The position numbers were made by a program, and so were the translations under genes. This document shows positions 43,512 to 53,172 of a DNA stretch of 64,000 nucleotides, piece after piece. The notes under the pieces were generated by a model, which made no database searches, was not told the origin of the DNA, and saw nothing but the letters and a program-made list of their open reading frames with translations. The number at the start of each line of letters is the position of its first letter. Positions within the stretch are counted from its first letter, which is position 1. The stretch spans positions 62,001-126,000 of the forward strand of contig JALRGT010000004.1 of assembly GCA_023259675.1 (NCBI GenBank). Direction: 5' to 3'. The DNA comes from Flavobacterium sp. (lineage in GTDB: Bacteria; Bacteroidota; Bacteroidia; Flavobacteriales; Flavobacteriaceae).

Positions 43512-44086
43512 GTTTAATTTAATTTTAATTATTAATTAGTTTTGGTAATACTCAATAATTATCTAAAAAATTCAAATAATTACCTTGCTTTGATAAGGTT
43601 TTTTCCTTTTCTCTGAGGCGAATTTATTAACTTTTCATTAACCTGAATAATTATAATTTATTTTTTTGACTCATTTTAGTACGAATTATCGATTACAATA
43701 AATCATTTCAAAAAATATACATATTCCGCATTTTTAATCCTGTTTTTTAAAAAATTCAATAATGTGATTTCACAACAACCCCCTTCAATTTAATCCTTTA
43801 AATCTAAAATAAATCAAAATAAATCCATTTTACAATACTTTTTTTCAATAAAAATAGCAACACCCCCTAAAAAATACCACCTATATTCAAAAAACCAATA
43901 ATTCAAACGTAACAGTTAAATTAATTAATCTTTAGCTTTTAGACCATTCTCTATCATGAAAAAAGCCCTTTATTTTAATCATTTAATTATACAATCGTCA
44001 TAATTACTGTACTTTAAAGTAGAAACGTAAATGTTAATTTAAATCTAAATTTAAATTATAAGCCTTACTTTTTATTTACTTAATCA
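43512..44086. other. AT-rich intergenic region, no gene seen
   Basis: The 575 bases between the divergent porin gene and the small exported-protein gene are extremely AT-rich. I see no reading frame with coding character, no RNA gene and no strong hairpin. It must contain the porin promoter; no exact TAnnTTTG box at a good distance was found for it. Confidence 0.5.
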
Positions 44087-44094
44087 TATTTTTG
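44087..44094 (+). promoter_or_regulatory. Predicted -7 box of the small exported-protein gene, near-leaderless
   Basis: TATTTTTG ends 5 bases before the ATG at 44100, so the transcript would start at or near the start codon. Confidence 0.5.
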
Positions 44095-44099
44095 CATTG

Positions 44100-44381
44100 A
44101 TGAGGATAATAGCCAAAATATTAGTGTTCATTTTTATTGCTTTTCTCTTAACACCTACCATTGTATGTGCAATAGATGATAGCAGTGACACTTCTGTTTT
44201 TTATAATTTTTCTGAAGAAGAACTGGCAAAGAAAGAAATTAAAACATTCTTGTATCATGATTTCAACCTTGAAATATCATTTTTATCCAAATTAACTTCC
44301 AGTATTATTGTATCGGAAAACTTATCGATGCATGATACCATTCATTCCGTTATAATCATTCCTCCACCTGATCGAGCTTAA
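44100..44381 (+). CDS. Small exported protein A beside the SulP gene
   Basis: A 93-residue protein from ATG 44100 (a TTG at 44097 also fits). An N-terminal hydrophobic segment (IIAKILVFIFIAFLLTPTIVCA) acts as signal peptide or anchor. The mature part starts with SDTSVFYNFSEEELAKKE and ends with IIIPPPDRA. It is not a family I can name. A protein of the same plan (signal segment, FYEFSE, a final PPPE) lies on the other side of the SulP and carbonic anhydrase genes at 46941. The SulP gene starts 89 bp downstream in the same direction. A role linked to anion or bicarbonate transport is inferred only from position. Confidence 0.6.
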   Translation: MRIIAKILVFIFIAFLLTPTIVCAIDDSSDTSVFYNFSEEELAKKEIKTFLYHDFNLEISFLSKLTSSIIVSENLSMHDTIHSVIIIPPPDRA

Positions 44382-44470
44382 TACATTTATCGATTTTAAG
44401 TTTTAAAATCCATTTTACACACTCAAAAAAATGTGTACTAAATCTATGTATTAAAATTTCACAAGGTATC

Positions 44471-46126
44471 ATGACAAAAAAAATAAATCTTTTTGCCAAC
44501 CTTAAATCTGACTTCGCCTCAGGTTTAGTGGTTTTTTTGGTGGCACTCCCATTATGTTTAGGGATTGCAATGGCTTCAGGCGCCCCCTTATTTTCAGGAA
44601 TTATTTCAGGAATTATTGGAGGAATAGTCGTTGGTTATTTAAGTAAATCCCATCTTAGCGTTTCAGGTCCAGCCGCAGGTTTAACAGCAATTGTTTTAAC
44701 TGCAATTTCGGACTTAGGTGCTTTTGACGTATTTCTGACCGCAGTTTTTATTGCAGGCTTGATTCAATTGACGTTAGGTTTCATAAAAGCGGGAACTATT
44801 TCCAATTATTTTCCTTCCAATGTAATTGAGGGGATGTTGGCCGGAATCGGAATTATAATAATCATGAAGCAATTACCCCATGCTTTTGGGTATGACAGTG
44901 ATTTTGAAGGAGATCAGTCTTTTTTACAAATAGACGGGAACAATACTTTTCAAGCTTTATTAGGTATTTTCAATTATATTGAACTTGGCGCTATAATTAT
45001 CACCGTAGTTTCATTATTGATAATGATTGCATGGGATAAAGTTTCATTTTTAAAAAAATTGAAATTAATTCCTGGTGCTCTAGTTGCAGTAATGATAGGA
45101 ATTCTTATAAATGAATTTTTCATTTCAACCGGAAGTTCATTGGCCATAAACAAAGAACATTTGGTTTCCTTACCAGTTCCAACAACTTTAGAAGAATTCA
45201 AACAGATTATAGTTGTACCCAATTTTGCTGGCATCACAAATCCAAAAGTTTGGATTGTTGGTTTGACCATTGCAATAGTTGCCTCCATTGAAACCTTATT
45301 ATGTATAGAGGCTTCAGACAGAATGGATGTACAAAAGCGCTACACCAATACAAATACAGAACTTAAAGCCCAAGGAATTGGAAATCTAATTAGTTCCTTA
45401 TTAGGAGGTTTACCTATGACATCTGTGGTTGTTCGTACTTCCGCAAACAATAATGCTGGTGCAAAATCTAAAATGTCAGCCATTATTCATGGTGTATTAT
45501 TATTAATCAGTGTATTAGCAATACCTATTATCCTAAATAAAATTCCATTAGCTACTTTAGCTGCCATATTATTAATGGTAGGATATAAATTAGCCAAACC
45601 ATCGACATTTAAGCATTTTTGGGAAAAAGGAAAATATCAATTTGTCCCTTTTATAGCCACTTTATCAGCGGTAGTACTTACTGACTTGCTAAAAGGAGTA
45701 ATGCTAGGAATCGTCATCAGTGTTATATTTATCTTGAGAGGTAATCTTAAAAGAGCCTATTATTTCAGAAAAGAAGAATATGCTGATGGAGATATCATCC
45801 ATATTGATTTAGCCCAAGAAGTTTCTTTTTTGAATAAAGCCGCAATTAAGTTGACCCTAAACCATATTCCGGAAAACTCCAGGGTAATTATCAATGCACA
45901 CGATACGGTCTATATAGCTCATGATATCTTAGATTTAATTCATGAATTTAAAACGATAAGAGCCAAAGAAGAGAATATCAAAGTAAAACTTAAAGGTTTC
46001 AAAAAAGCCTATCAATTAGACAACACTGACGATTCTCCAAACCAAGTTAGTTTTGAACATCATTATGATGCCGCAAAAAGAAAAATGGTAAAAAAAGAAA
46101 TTATATCCGAAGATTTTTTTGATTAA
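44471..46126 (+). CDS. SulP-family inorganic anion transporter, probably bicarbonate
   Basis: A 551-residue membrane protein of the SulP (SLC26-like) family. The N-terminus is DFASGLVVFLVALPLCLGIAMASGAPLFSGIISGIIGG, followed by LSVSGPAAGLTAIV (the TM3/TM4 anion-site region), ASIETLLCIEASDRMDVQKRYTNTNTELKAQGIGNLISSLLGGLPMTSVVVRTSAN and a C-terminal STAS-like part (HIDLAQEVSFLNKAAIKLTLNHIPENSRVIINAHDTVYIAHDILDL). Its downstream neighbour is a beta-carbonic anhydrase (76-bp gap, same strand). The pairing suggests bicarbonate uptake with conversion to CO2. Ten to twelve hydrophobic segments are visible and the length is normal. Confidence 0.93.
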   Translation: MTKKINLFANLKSDFASGLVVFLVALPLCLGIAMASGAPLFSGIISGIIGGIVVGYLSKSHLSVSGPAAGLTAIVLTAISDLGAFDVFLTAVFIAGLIQLTLGFIKAGTISNYFPSNVIEGMLAGIGIIIIMKQLPHAFGYDSDFEGDQSFLQIDGNNTFQALLGIFNYIELGAIIITVVSLLIMIAWDKVSFLKKLKLIPGALVAVMIGILINEFFISTGSSLAINKEHLVSLPVPTTLEEFKQIIVVPNFAGITNPKVWIVGLTIAIVASIETLLCIEASDRMDVQKRYTNTNTELKAQGIGNLISSLLGGLPMTSVVVRTSANNNAGAKSKMSAIIHGVLLLISVLAIPIILNKIPLATLAAILLMVGYKLAKPSTFKHFWEKGKYQFVPFIATLSAVVLTDLLKGVMLGIVISVIFILRGNLKRAYYFRKEEYADGDIIHIDLAQEVSFLNKAAIKLTLNHIPENSRVIINAHDTVYIAHDILDLIHEFKTIRAKEENIKVKLKGFKKAYQLDNTDDSPNQVSFEHHYDAAKRKMVKKEIISEDFFD

Positions 46127-46202
46127 TAAGGTAAGATTACTTACTAACTCGAATTTTTTAACCGATTACAACAATTACATTAACAATCTTAATTAAATTT
46201 AA

Positions 46203-46838
46203 ATGAGTGATTTTTATAAAAAAATACTAGACAATAACAAAAAATGGGTTGAAACAACATTAAGCAAAGACCCAAACTTTTTCGAAGATTTATCCAAAGG
46301 ACAAACTCCGCCATTGTTATGGATTGGCTGTTCAGACAGTAGAGTTCCTGCGAATGAAATCATTGGTGCAAAACCTGGAGAAGTATTTGTACACAGAAAC
46401 ATTGCCAATATGGTTGTTCACTCGGACATGAATATGTTAAGTGTATTGGATTATGCCGTAAATGTTTTAAAAGTAAAACATGTAATTGTTTGTGGACATT
46501 ATGGATGTGGTGGTATCAAAGCCGCAATGAAAAATGATTCTATCGGAATAATTGACAACTGGATTCGTCACATAAAAGATGTGTATCGCCTACACCATAC
46601 TTATTTAGATTCCATCATAGATGAAGACCAACGTTTTAATGCCTTTGTGGAACTTAACGTGAAAGAGCAGGTTTTTGATTTAGCCAAAACATCCATTGTG
46701 CAAGGCGCTTGGAGAAATGGTCAAGATTTAACGCTACACGGTTGGGTTTACGGACTAAATTCCGGCTATGTAACTGATTTAAAAGTAAACATCAGTTCTG
46801 AAAAAGATTTAGACCAGGTTTACCAATTGAAATTCTAA
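46203..46838 (+). CDS. Beta-class carbonic anhydrase
   Basis: A 211-residue cytoplasmic zinc enzyme interconverting CO2 and bicarbonate. Zinc ligands are C43 (in WIGCSDSRVPANE), H99 and C102 (CGHYGCGG). The D45-R47 dyad is in place. The E. coli Can-like segments GAKPGEVFVHRNIANMV and LDYAVNVLKVKHVIVCGH are clear, as is the C-terminal LHGWVYGLNSGYVTDL. It follows the SulP transporter on the same strand and is ended by a clear terminator, so the pair likely forms a bicarbonate-handling operon. Confidence 0.96.
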   Translation: MSDFYKKILDNNKKWVETTLSKDPNFFEDLSKGQTPPLLWIGCSDSRVPANEIIGAKPGEVFVHRNIANMVVHSDMNMLSVLDYAVNVLKVKHVIVCGHYGCGGIKAAMKNDSIGIIDNWIRHIKDVYRLHHTYLDSIIDEDQRFNAFVELNVKEQVFDLAKTSIVQGAWRNGQDLTLHGWVYGLNSGYVTDLKVNISSEKDLDQVYQLKF

Positions 46839-46839
46839 A

Positions 46840-46866
46840 AAAAATCGCCTTCGGGCGATTTTTTTC
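46840..46866 (+). terminator. Intrinsic terminator of the carbonic anhydrase gene
   Basis: AAATCGCC (46842-46849) and GGCGATTT (46854-46861) with a TTCG loop, followed by T residues. It begins two bases after the stop codon. Confidence 0.92.
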
Positions 46867-46940
46867 AATAATTTTCTCCAACATATCTTAAAAAACTCAT
46901 CCCATTTGTAAAACCGATCATTTCCTTCTATATTTTAGAT

Positions 46941-47243
46941 ATGAACAGTAGACTGGTAAAAATAACATTCTTGTTTCTAATGACTACCTTTTCCTTGATT
47001 TGGATTGGTGACAAAGTATCCATTATTATAGATAACGATGAATCTGGTTTCTACGAATTCAGCGAAAAGAGCGACAACGAAAACAAGACTGAGAACAAAT
47101 TAAAAACACAATTCATCAATGAAATTGAGATTCCAAATTTTGGAAAAATTGCTTTTCTAAACCCTAAAAAGAATAATTCTTTATACTTGTTCAAAGTGAA
47201 AGAATTTTGTTCTGAGAAATACACTCCTCCTCCCGAAGTATAG
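46941..47243 (+). CDS. Small exported protein B after carbonic anhydrase
   Basis: A 100-residue protein with an N-terminal hydrophobic segment (ITFLFLMTTFSLIWIGDKV), then ESGFYEFSEKSDNENKTENK and a final KYTPPPEV. The overall plan and the FY-x-FSE and PPP-acidic elements match the small protein at 44100, although the middle parts differ, so they may be distant paralogues. It lies 75 bp behind the carbonic anhydrase terminator on the same strand. Function is unknown. Confidence 0.58.
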   Translation: MNSRLVKITFLFLMTTFSLIWIGDKVSIIIDNDESGFYEFSEKSDNENKTENKLKTQFINEIEIPNFGKIAFLNPKKNNSLYLFKVKEFCSEKYTPPPEV

Positions 47244-47330
47244 CTATATATTATTATCGAAAAAAAATATATCATTTTACCTTTTTGACACAAAAGGGTA
47301 TTATTATCTTATAACTATACTTTAAAAAAC

Positions 47331-47810
47331 ATGAAAAACTTAGTAATAGCAATAGCTGTATTAATAACAGCTCAATTATCCGCGCAAACACACCAAATTA
47401 TTAAACACAACGGTGAAAAATTAGATGTCAACTTTATTAAACTGGAGAACAATTTAATTTACTATTCATTACCCAACCGTTACGAAGAGCAAAAAATCAG
47501 TAAATACGCTGTGGCAGAATTAAACGAAAAATCGAAAACTAAGCACAACGTTATATCCGAAAAAATTCATGCTACAGATAAAGATGACTTTAAAAAAGTG
47601 GTAGTGCTAACAGAATCGGAAACTGTTGGCTTAAAAAAAGCAGATACACTAAACAGCTTTTTAGGCAAGATTAAAAATCAGTCCAGACTTCCTCTACTAA
47701 AAATTGGGGAAAGACAATTAAAAGAAAAAGCGGCGTTAAATGGCAATCCATTTATTGTGATTATATCAAAAACCGCTAATAAACTTAAAGCCGTAAGTTA
47801 TACATATTAA
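47331..47810 (+). CDS. Exported protein of unknown function
   Basis: A 159-residue protein. The signal peptide (LVIAIAVLITAQLSAQ) is followed by a small strand-rich domain starting HQIIKHNGEKLDVNFIKLENNLIYYSLPNRYEEQKISKYAV, which looks like a repeat of a barrel-like fold common in exported Bacteroidetes proteins. A helical, Lys-rich C-terminal half ends IISKTANKLKAVSYTY. No family is recognised. It converges with the outer-membrane gene at 47900 across a hairpin. Confidence 0.65.
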   Translation: MKNLVIAIAVLITAQLSAQTHQIIKHNGEKLDVNFIKLENNLIYYSLPNRYEEQKISKYAVAELNEKSKTKHNVISEKIHATDKDDFKKVVVLTESETVGLKKADTLNSFLGKIKNQSRLPLLKIGERQLKEKAALNGNPFIVIISKTANKLKAVSYTY

Positions 47811-47833
47811 AAAAAGAGTCGTTATTAAAAATC

Positions 47834-47873
47834 CTCCCCTTGTTCTACAAACCATTGAACAGGGGGTCTTTTA
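47834..47873. terminator. Candidate bidirectional terminator
   Basis: CCCCTTGTTC near 47836-47845 and GAACAGGGGG at 47857-47866 pair with one bulged T, followed by TCTTTT. It lies between convergent stops at 47810 and 47900. Confidence 0.5.
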
Positions 47874-47899
47874 ATACATAAAAAATTGAAAAACAAGCC

Positions 47900-48748
47900 T
47901 TACATGACATGTAATGAAACCCCGGCAGAGATAAAATTCCGCACCGTTTTGGTTATACTTCCATTTACATTAAATTGTTGAATCCCGAAATCATTATAGG
48001 TATATCGAATAAAAGTTGGCATATTAAATGTTTCTGTGATTTTAATTGCTTTAGCAAGATTAACTCCTACATTACTAAAAGTAAATCCGGCAACACCATT
48101 GGAATCCGTACCATAATATCCACCATTAATAATTGCAGCGCCAATAAACGGCCTAAAATCAAGTTTCAACTTTTTGACAGAATACGTATATCCAATTTCT
48201 GCATAAGATGAAAAAGCTCTTTTTCTAATTTGATTTACATCATATTTATAATCATTTCCGCCTATTAATGTGCTCCATTGAAAATCGATAGGGATTCCTT
48301 TTTCTGATAAATCCAATAAAACTGACAAATCTAAAGTCTGGGCAGAACCTTCGGAATAATCAAAATAAGGGTTCTTTTCCCAATCATCATTATTCTTTGT
48401 CGATGGCCAATAATAATCTGACAGCAGTATCGCTACTGTTGGCGTGAGTTGATAGGAAATACTCCAATCAAATTCATTGTAAGCATCTGCGGCATTGGAA
48501 AAATTAGTTGTGGCCCAAACTCCAACATTAATTTTATCCGTAATATCATAAGCTAGAGAGGGCTGAAAAGCGATTTTATTCCCATAATATTTTAAACCCC
48601 GCCACAAATACGGATAAACAATGTCTACTGATGCCGAAAATTTATCGGTAACATCATTCTCAAGGACAGATTCCTTTATTGTATCTGTTTGTGAAAACAT
48701 TAAATTACCCTTTATTAAAAGTATAAGTAACCAGATCGTTTTATTCAT
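47900..48748 (-). CDS. Outer-membrane beta-barrel protein (TorF-like putative porin)
   Basis: A 282-residue exported protein. The signal peptide MNKTIWLLILLIKGNLMFSQ is followed by FSASVDIVYPYLWRGLKYYGNKIAFQPSLAYDITDKINVGVWATTNFSN, a start typical of small putative porins whose first strand carries YLWRG. Further amphipathic strands (YQLTPTVAILLSDYYWPS, YAEIGYTYSVKKLKLDFRPFIGAAI) lead to NFISAGVSLHVM. The ligand is unknown. Convergent with the exported protein gene on its left; no operon partner. Confidence 0.75.
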   Translation of the reverse strand: MNKTIWLLILLIKGNLMFSQTDTIKESVLENDVTDKFSASVDIVYPYLWRGLKYYGNKIAFQPSLAYDITDKINVGVWATTNFSNAADAYNEFDWSISYQLTPTVAILLSDYYWPSTKNNDDWEKNPYFDYSEGSAQTLDLSVLLDLSEKGIPIDFQWSTLIGGNDYKYDVNQIRKRAFSSYAEIGYTYSVKKLKLDFRPFIGAAIINGGYYGTDSNGVAGFTFSNVGVNLAKAIKITETFNMPTFIRYTYNDFGIQQFNVNGSITKTVRNFISAGVSLHVM

Positions 48749-48874
48749 TATTATTTGGTGGCCAGTTATTTTGAATCCGATTAGAAAACTAATCCTATAG
48801 TTTTAGCACGCAAATTTATAATCTTATCTTTCATTTGATAATAAACAAGAGTTTTTTTGAACTAAAAATATCGT

Positions 48875-49831
48875 TTAACCCAAAATATTTTCTACAAACA
48901 ATAGCTCTTCCGGAGAGAAAACAATATTATCTAAGCTTTCAATATTATTATTTAGCTGATCTACCGAACTGGCACCTATTAGAACCGAAGTGATTCTTTT
49001 GTCTTTCAACAGCCAAGCCAGTGCCATTTGAGCCAATGATTGGTTACGTTCTTTTGCAATTTCATTCAACTGTACTGCTTTTTGTACTCTTTCTTCAGTA
49101 ATATGCTCCGGTCTCAGAAATCCATTCGATTTGGATGCTCTTGAATTCTCGGGGATACCTTTCAAATACTTATCTGTCAAAAGTCCTTGTGCCAAAGGCG
49201 AAAAAGCAATACAACCCACTCCTTTGTCTTCTAAAACATCCAACAAACCATTTTCAACCCAACGTTCAAACATAGAATATTTCGTCTGATGAATCAGACA
49301 AGGCGTTCCCAATTCTTTAAGAACTTCAATAGCTACTTTAGTTTGTGCTGCAGAATAATTACTGATACCTACATATAAAGCTTTTCCGCTTCTTACGGCA
49401 TAATCCAAAGCCATCATGGTTTCTTCAATAGGTGTTTCAGGATCTGGACGATGAGAGTAAAAAATATCTACATAATCTAAATTCATGCGTTTTAAGCTTT
49501 GATCCAGACTGGACAACATGTATTTTCTGGATCCCCAATCTCCATAAGGTCCATCCCACATCGTGTAACCTGCCTTGGTAGTAATTACAATTTCATCCCT
49601 TAGGTTCCCTTTAAAATTGTTTTTAAGAATTTTGCCGAAATTTGTTTCTGCAGACCCCGGAACAGGACCATAATTATTTGCCAGGTCAAAATGGGTAATT
49701 CCTTTATCGAAAGCTGCTTTAACAATGCTTTCCCCGTTTTCAAAATTATCTACCGAACCAAAATTTTGCCATAACCCAAGAGAAATTTGCGGTAATAACA
49801 ATCCGCTTTTTCCACATCTATTGTATTTCAT
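48875..49831 (-). CDS. Aldo/keto reductase, L-glyceraldehyde-3-phosphate reductase (YghZ) type
   Basis: A 318-residue NADPH-dependent reductase. The catalytic Asp and Tyr lie in THFDLANNYGP, the Lys in VITTKAGYTMWDGPYG and the His in IFYSHRPDPETPIEE. GSRKYMLSSLDQSLKRMNLDYVDIFYSHR and VRSGKALYVGISNYS are diagnostic for the YghZ/Kv-beta-like group, which detoxifies aldehydes such as L-glyceraldehyde 3-phosphate. It is slightly shorter than E. coli YghZ. The nucleotide-binding end SVLIGASSVDQL is present. It stands alone; the carboxylase operon starts farther right on the same strand. Confidence 0.9.
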   Translation of the reverse strand: MKYNRCGKSGLLLPQISLGLWQNFGSVDNFENGESIVKAAFDKGITHFDLANNYGPVPGSAETNFGKILKNNFKGNLRDEIVITTKAGYTMWDGPYGDWGSRKYMLSSLDQSLKRMNLDYVDIFYSHRPDPETPIEETMMALDYAVRSGKALYVGISNYSAAQTKVAIEVLKELGTPCLIHQTKYSMFERWVENGLLDVLEDKGVGCIAFSPLAQGLLTDKYLKGIPENSRASKSNGFLRPEHITEERVQKAVQLNEIAKERNQSLAQMALAWLLKDKRITSVLIGASSVDQLNNNIESLDNIVFSPEELLFVENILG

Positions 49832-50017
49832 TCTTCTATCTTTAATTCAAAAACTAATTCAACTCATAAGTAATCGGGAAAGATACTAAAATGTCAAATT
49901 AGTATAAAACAACACCTACCAGTATATTTCAAAAGTTAAATGAAAACAAATCACCATAAATAATTTATGTTATGGCTACTCTTGTTTTTCAATCCCTTTA
50001 AATTTTAAATCATTTTG

Positions 50018-51559
50018 TTATAGTGGAATATTACCGTGTTTTCTATTGGGTGTTACGCAAACTTTATTTTCAAGCATACTAAATGCTTTTAACAATTTGC
50101 GTCGGGTTTCTTGCGGTAAGATTACCTCATCAATGAAACCACGTTCAGCTGCAGTATAGGGATTGGCAAATAATTGGGCATATTCCGTTTCTTTTTCCAA
50201 AAGTTTGGCGACGGAATCGTCAGCTGCATAAATTTCTTTTTTAAAAATTATTTCAGAAGCGCCCTTAGCTCCCATTACGGCAATTTCGGCAGAAGGCCAG
50301 GCAAAATTCATATCGGCACCTATATGTTTGGAGTTCATCACATCATATGCACCACCATAAGCTTTGCGCGTAATCACAGTTACACGAGGGACGGTAGCTT
50401 CACTCAAAGCATATAACAATTTAGCCCCATGTATAATAATCCCATTCCATTCCTGATCGGTTCCGGGCAAAAAGCCGGGCACATCAACCAAAACCAATAA
50501 TGGAATATTAAAACAATCACAAAATCGGGTAAATCGTGCCGCCTTTTTCGAACTGTTTACATCCAGACAGCCTGCTAAAAAAATGGGTTGATTGGCCACT
50601 ATTCCGATGCTTTTACCACCCAATCGAGCAAAACCTACAATTATGTTTTCTGCATAATTTTTATGAATTTCAAAAAAAGAACCTTTATCTATAATCCCTG
50701 CAATTACTTCATGCATATCATAAGGTTTGTTGGGATTATCCGGAATAATATTCTCTAATTCGGAACGAATCTCATGCTGAAATTCATAAGGTAATTTATA
50801 TGGATTCTCTTTATTATTTTGAGGCAAATAACTCAATAATCGTTTCAGATCTTCTAAACATTCAATATCGTTGGCCGAAGTACAATGTGCGACACCTGAC
50901 TTCTTACTATGAGCACTTGCTCCCCCTAATTCTTCCGAAGTCACGGTCTCATTGGTTACCGTTTTCACTACATTAGGTCCCGTAACAAACATATAACTGG
51001 TGTCTTCGACCATTAAGGTAAAATCAGTTATCGCCGGTGAATAAACTGCACCTCCTGCACAAGGTCCCATAATCGCTGATATTTGTGGAATTACTCCGCT
51101 GGCTTGAACATTTCTATAAAAAATATCGGCATAACCTCCCAGTGAGCGAACACCTTCTTGGATACGAGCGCCACCAGAATCATTTAAACCAATAATTGGT
51201 GCACCCATTTTTACAGCCATATCCATAATTTTACAAATTTTTTCGGCATGGGTTTCTGATAGTGAACCGCCAAAAACAGTAAAATCTTGTGCATATACAT
51301 AAACTAATCTTTCATTTATGGTTCCATAACCTGTGATAACACCATCTCCGTAATAGATTTCTTTTTCCATGCCAAAATCTGCGGTGCGGTGGGTAACCAA
51401 CATCCCTATTTCTTCAAAAGAACCTTCATCCAATAAATAATCAACACGTTCCCTAGCCGTTAATTTTTTATTGGCATGTTGTTTGGCAATTCTATTCTTG
51501 CCCCCACCCAAAAGAGCTTGAGTAATTTTATCGTTTAATCTATTTATTTTGTCTTTCAT
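50018..51559 (-). CDS. Acyl-CoA carboxylase carboxyltransferase (beta) subunit
   Basis: A 513-residue carboxyltransferase of the propionyl-CoA carboxylase beta type with both crotonase-fold halves. The N-half has [72 protein letters not shown]. The C-half has [51 protein letters not shown], with the acyl-CoA and biotin sites. It is the last gene of an operon, with biotin carrier and biotin carboxylase genes upstream. The acyl-CoA chain (acetyl, propionyl or methylcrotonyl) cannot be fixed from sequence, but propionyl-CoA fits best by similarity. Confidence 0.93.
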   Translation of the reverse strand: MKDKINRLNDKITQALLGGGKNRIAKQHANKKLTARERVDYLLDEGSFEEIGMLVTHRTADFGMEKEIYYGDGVITGYGTINERLVYVYAQDFTVFGGSLSETHAEKICKIMDMAVKMGAPIIGLNDSGGARIQEGVRSLGGYADIFYRNVQASGVIPQISAIMGPCAGGAVYSPAITDFTLMVEDTSYMFVTGPNVVKTVTNETVTSEELGGASAHSKKSGVAHCTSANDIECLEDLKRLLSYLPQNNKENPYKLPYEFQHEIRSELENIIPDNPNKPYDMHEVIAGIIDKGSFFEIHKNYAENIIVGFARLGGKSIGIVANQPIFLAGCLDVNSSKKAARFTRFCDCFNIPLLVLVDVPGFLPGTDQEWNGIIIHGAKLLYALSEATVPRVTVITRKAYGGAYDVMNSKHIGADMNFAWPSAEIAVMGAKGASEIIFKKEIYAADDSVAKLLEKETEYAQLFANPYTAAERGFIDEVILPQETRRKLLKAFSMLENKVCVTPNRKHGNIPL

Positions 51560-51650
51560 ACCATTCTTTTTTTAAGCTCCTTTTTGTCATAAGAAAATAA
51601 AATCCAGCTTTTCTAAATGAAACTTAATCCCTTAAAAGTGATTAACAGTT

Positions 51651-53090
51651 TTAATTGGGTAATCTCACTTGTTTTTGATCTTCGAAATATTGTTTTAGCG
51701 CAATCAAAGCGGCAATTTCAGCTTCTTTTGAAATTTTATTTATTAAAATATCAGCATTAAAATACTGTTCAACAAAATGAGTATTGAAATTTCCGGAACA
51801 AAATGCCTCATGCTCAAACACAAATCTTCCAAAAGGTAAAGTCGTTTGAATTCCTTCTATCCGAAATTCATCAATGGCTTTTCGCATAATTTGGATAGCC
51901 TCTTCCCTAGTTTTTCCATAAGTAATTAATTTTGCCAACATCGGATCATAATAGATTGGCACATCCATTCCTTGCTCAAAACCATTATCCACACGAATGC
52001 CCTCCCCCACAGGTAATTTATAAATATCTAAATGACCAACGGATGGTAAAAAATCATTCACGGGATCTTCTGCGTATATTCTTAATTCTAATGCATGGCC
52101 GCTGATTTTCAACTCTTCTTGTGTAAAGGGAATTACTTCACCTCTAGCCACTCTAATTTGAAGTTCCACTAAATCAAGACCTGTTATCCATTCGGTTACA
52201 GGATGTTCGACTTGTAAGCGGGTATTCATTTCCAAAAAATAGAACTTATTGTTTTCATCCAATAGAAATTCAACCGTTCCTGCTCCAAGATATGCACAGG
52301 ATTTTGCAACCAATACGGCTGCCTGTCCCATTTCTTTCCTCAATTCCGGTGTTAAAACGGAGGAAGGGGCTTCTTCAATCACTTTTTGATGCCGGCGTTG
52401 AATACTGCATTCCCTTTCAAATAAATGTAAAATATTCCCATGACTATCGGCCATGATTTGAATCTCGATATGCCTTGGTGAGCTGATGTATTTTTCAATA
52501 AAAACCGAACCATCACCAAATGCAGAAGTAGCTTCACTGATAGCCCTGTCCATTTGGGATTCTAAATCATCTTCCCTATTTACAATTCGCATTCCTTTTC
52601 CACCGCCTCCGGCAGAGGCTTTTATCAAAACCGGAAAACCAATTTGTGCAGCAATAATCTTTGCTGTTTTAATATCGGTTATGGCTTTTTCAAATCCTGG
52701 AACCATTGGAATATTAAAACATTTCACAGCTTCTTTTGCTGCCAACTTACTCCCCATAATACGGATGGCATCTGATTTAGGACCAATAAAAACAATAGTA
52801 TTCTTTTCTACTTTTTCGGCAAAATCAGGATTTTCACTTAAAAAACCATATCCTGGATGAATGGCATCTACATGAAGTTGCTTGGCAACCTCTATAATTT
52901 TATCTCCTGCCAAATACGACAAATTGGATGGAGACTCTCCAATCCAAACGGCTTCATCGGCAAATTTCACATGCGGTGCATTCCGATCAATAGTTGAATA
53001 AACAGCAACTGTTTTTATACCCATTTTCTGGGCCGTTTTCATTATTCTGATGGCAATTTCGCCTCTATTTGCTACTAGAATTTTTTTCAT
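51651..53090 (-). CDS. Biotin carboxylase subunit of acyl-CoA carboxylase
   Basis: A 479-residue ATP-grasp enzyme that carboxylates biotin from bicarbonate and ATP. The N-terminal domain begins MKKILVANRGEIAIRIMKTA. The ATP-grasp lid carries KASAGGGGKGMRIV. The catalytic region is FIEKYISSPRHIEIQI, and EMNTRLQVEHPVTEWITGLDLVELQIRVA is the biotin/bicarbonate signature. The C-terminal domain has HALELRIYAEDP. It is the middle gene of the carboxylase operon, 82 bp after the carrier gene and 91 bp ahead of the carboxyltransferase gene. It is a separate subunit, not the fused BC-BCCP alpha chain of mitochondria. Confidence 0.95.
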   Translation of the reverse strand: MKKILVANRGEIAIRIMKTAQKMGIKTVAVYSTIDRNAPHVKFADEAVWIGESPSNLSYLAGDKIIEVAKQLHVDAIHPGYGFLSENPDFAEKVEKNTIVFIGPKSDAIRIMGSKLAAKEAVKCFNIPMVPGFEKAITDIKTAKIIAAQIGFPVLIKASAGGGGKGMRIVNREDDLESQMDRAISEATSAFGDGSVFIEKYISSPRHIEIQIMADSHGNILHLFERECSIQRRHQKVIEEAPSSVLTPELRKEMGQAAVLVAKSCAYLGAGTVEFLLDENNKFYFLEMNTRLQVEHPVTEWITGLDLVELQIRVARGEVIPFTQEELKISGHALELRIYAEDPVNDFLPSVGHLDIYKLPVGEGIRVDNGFEQGMDVPIYYDPMLAKLITYGKTREEAIQIMRKAIDEFRIEGIQTTLPFGRFVFEHEAFCSGNFNTHFVEQYFNADILINKISKEAEIAALIALKQYFEDQKQVRLPN

Positions 53091-53172
53091 GGCAATTGTA
53101 TTATCAGCTGATTTATATTATAAAAAGAGTTGTATTATGACTCTAAAGTAAATTCAAAACGAGAACTTTAAC

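Noticed and set aside
43512..44086. Small RNA gene in the AT-rich gap upstream of the SulP region
   Set aside because: No stable hairpin, terminator or promoter pair was seen; only AT-rich DNA.
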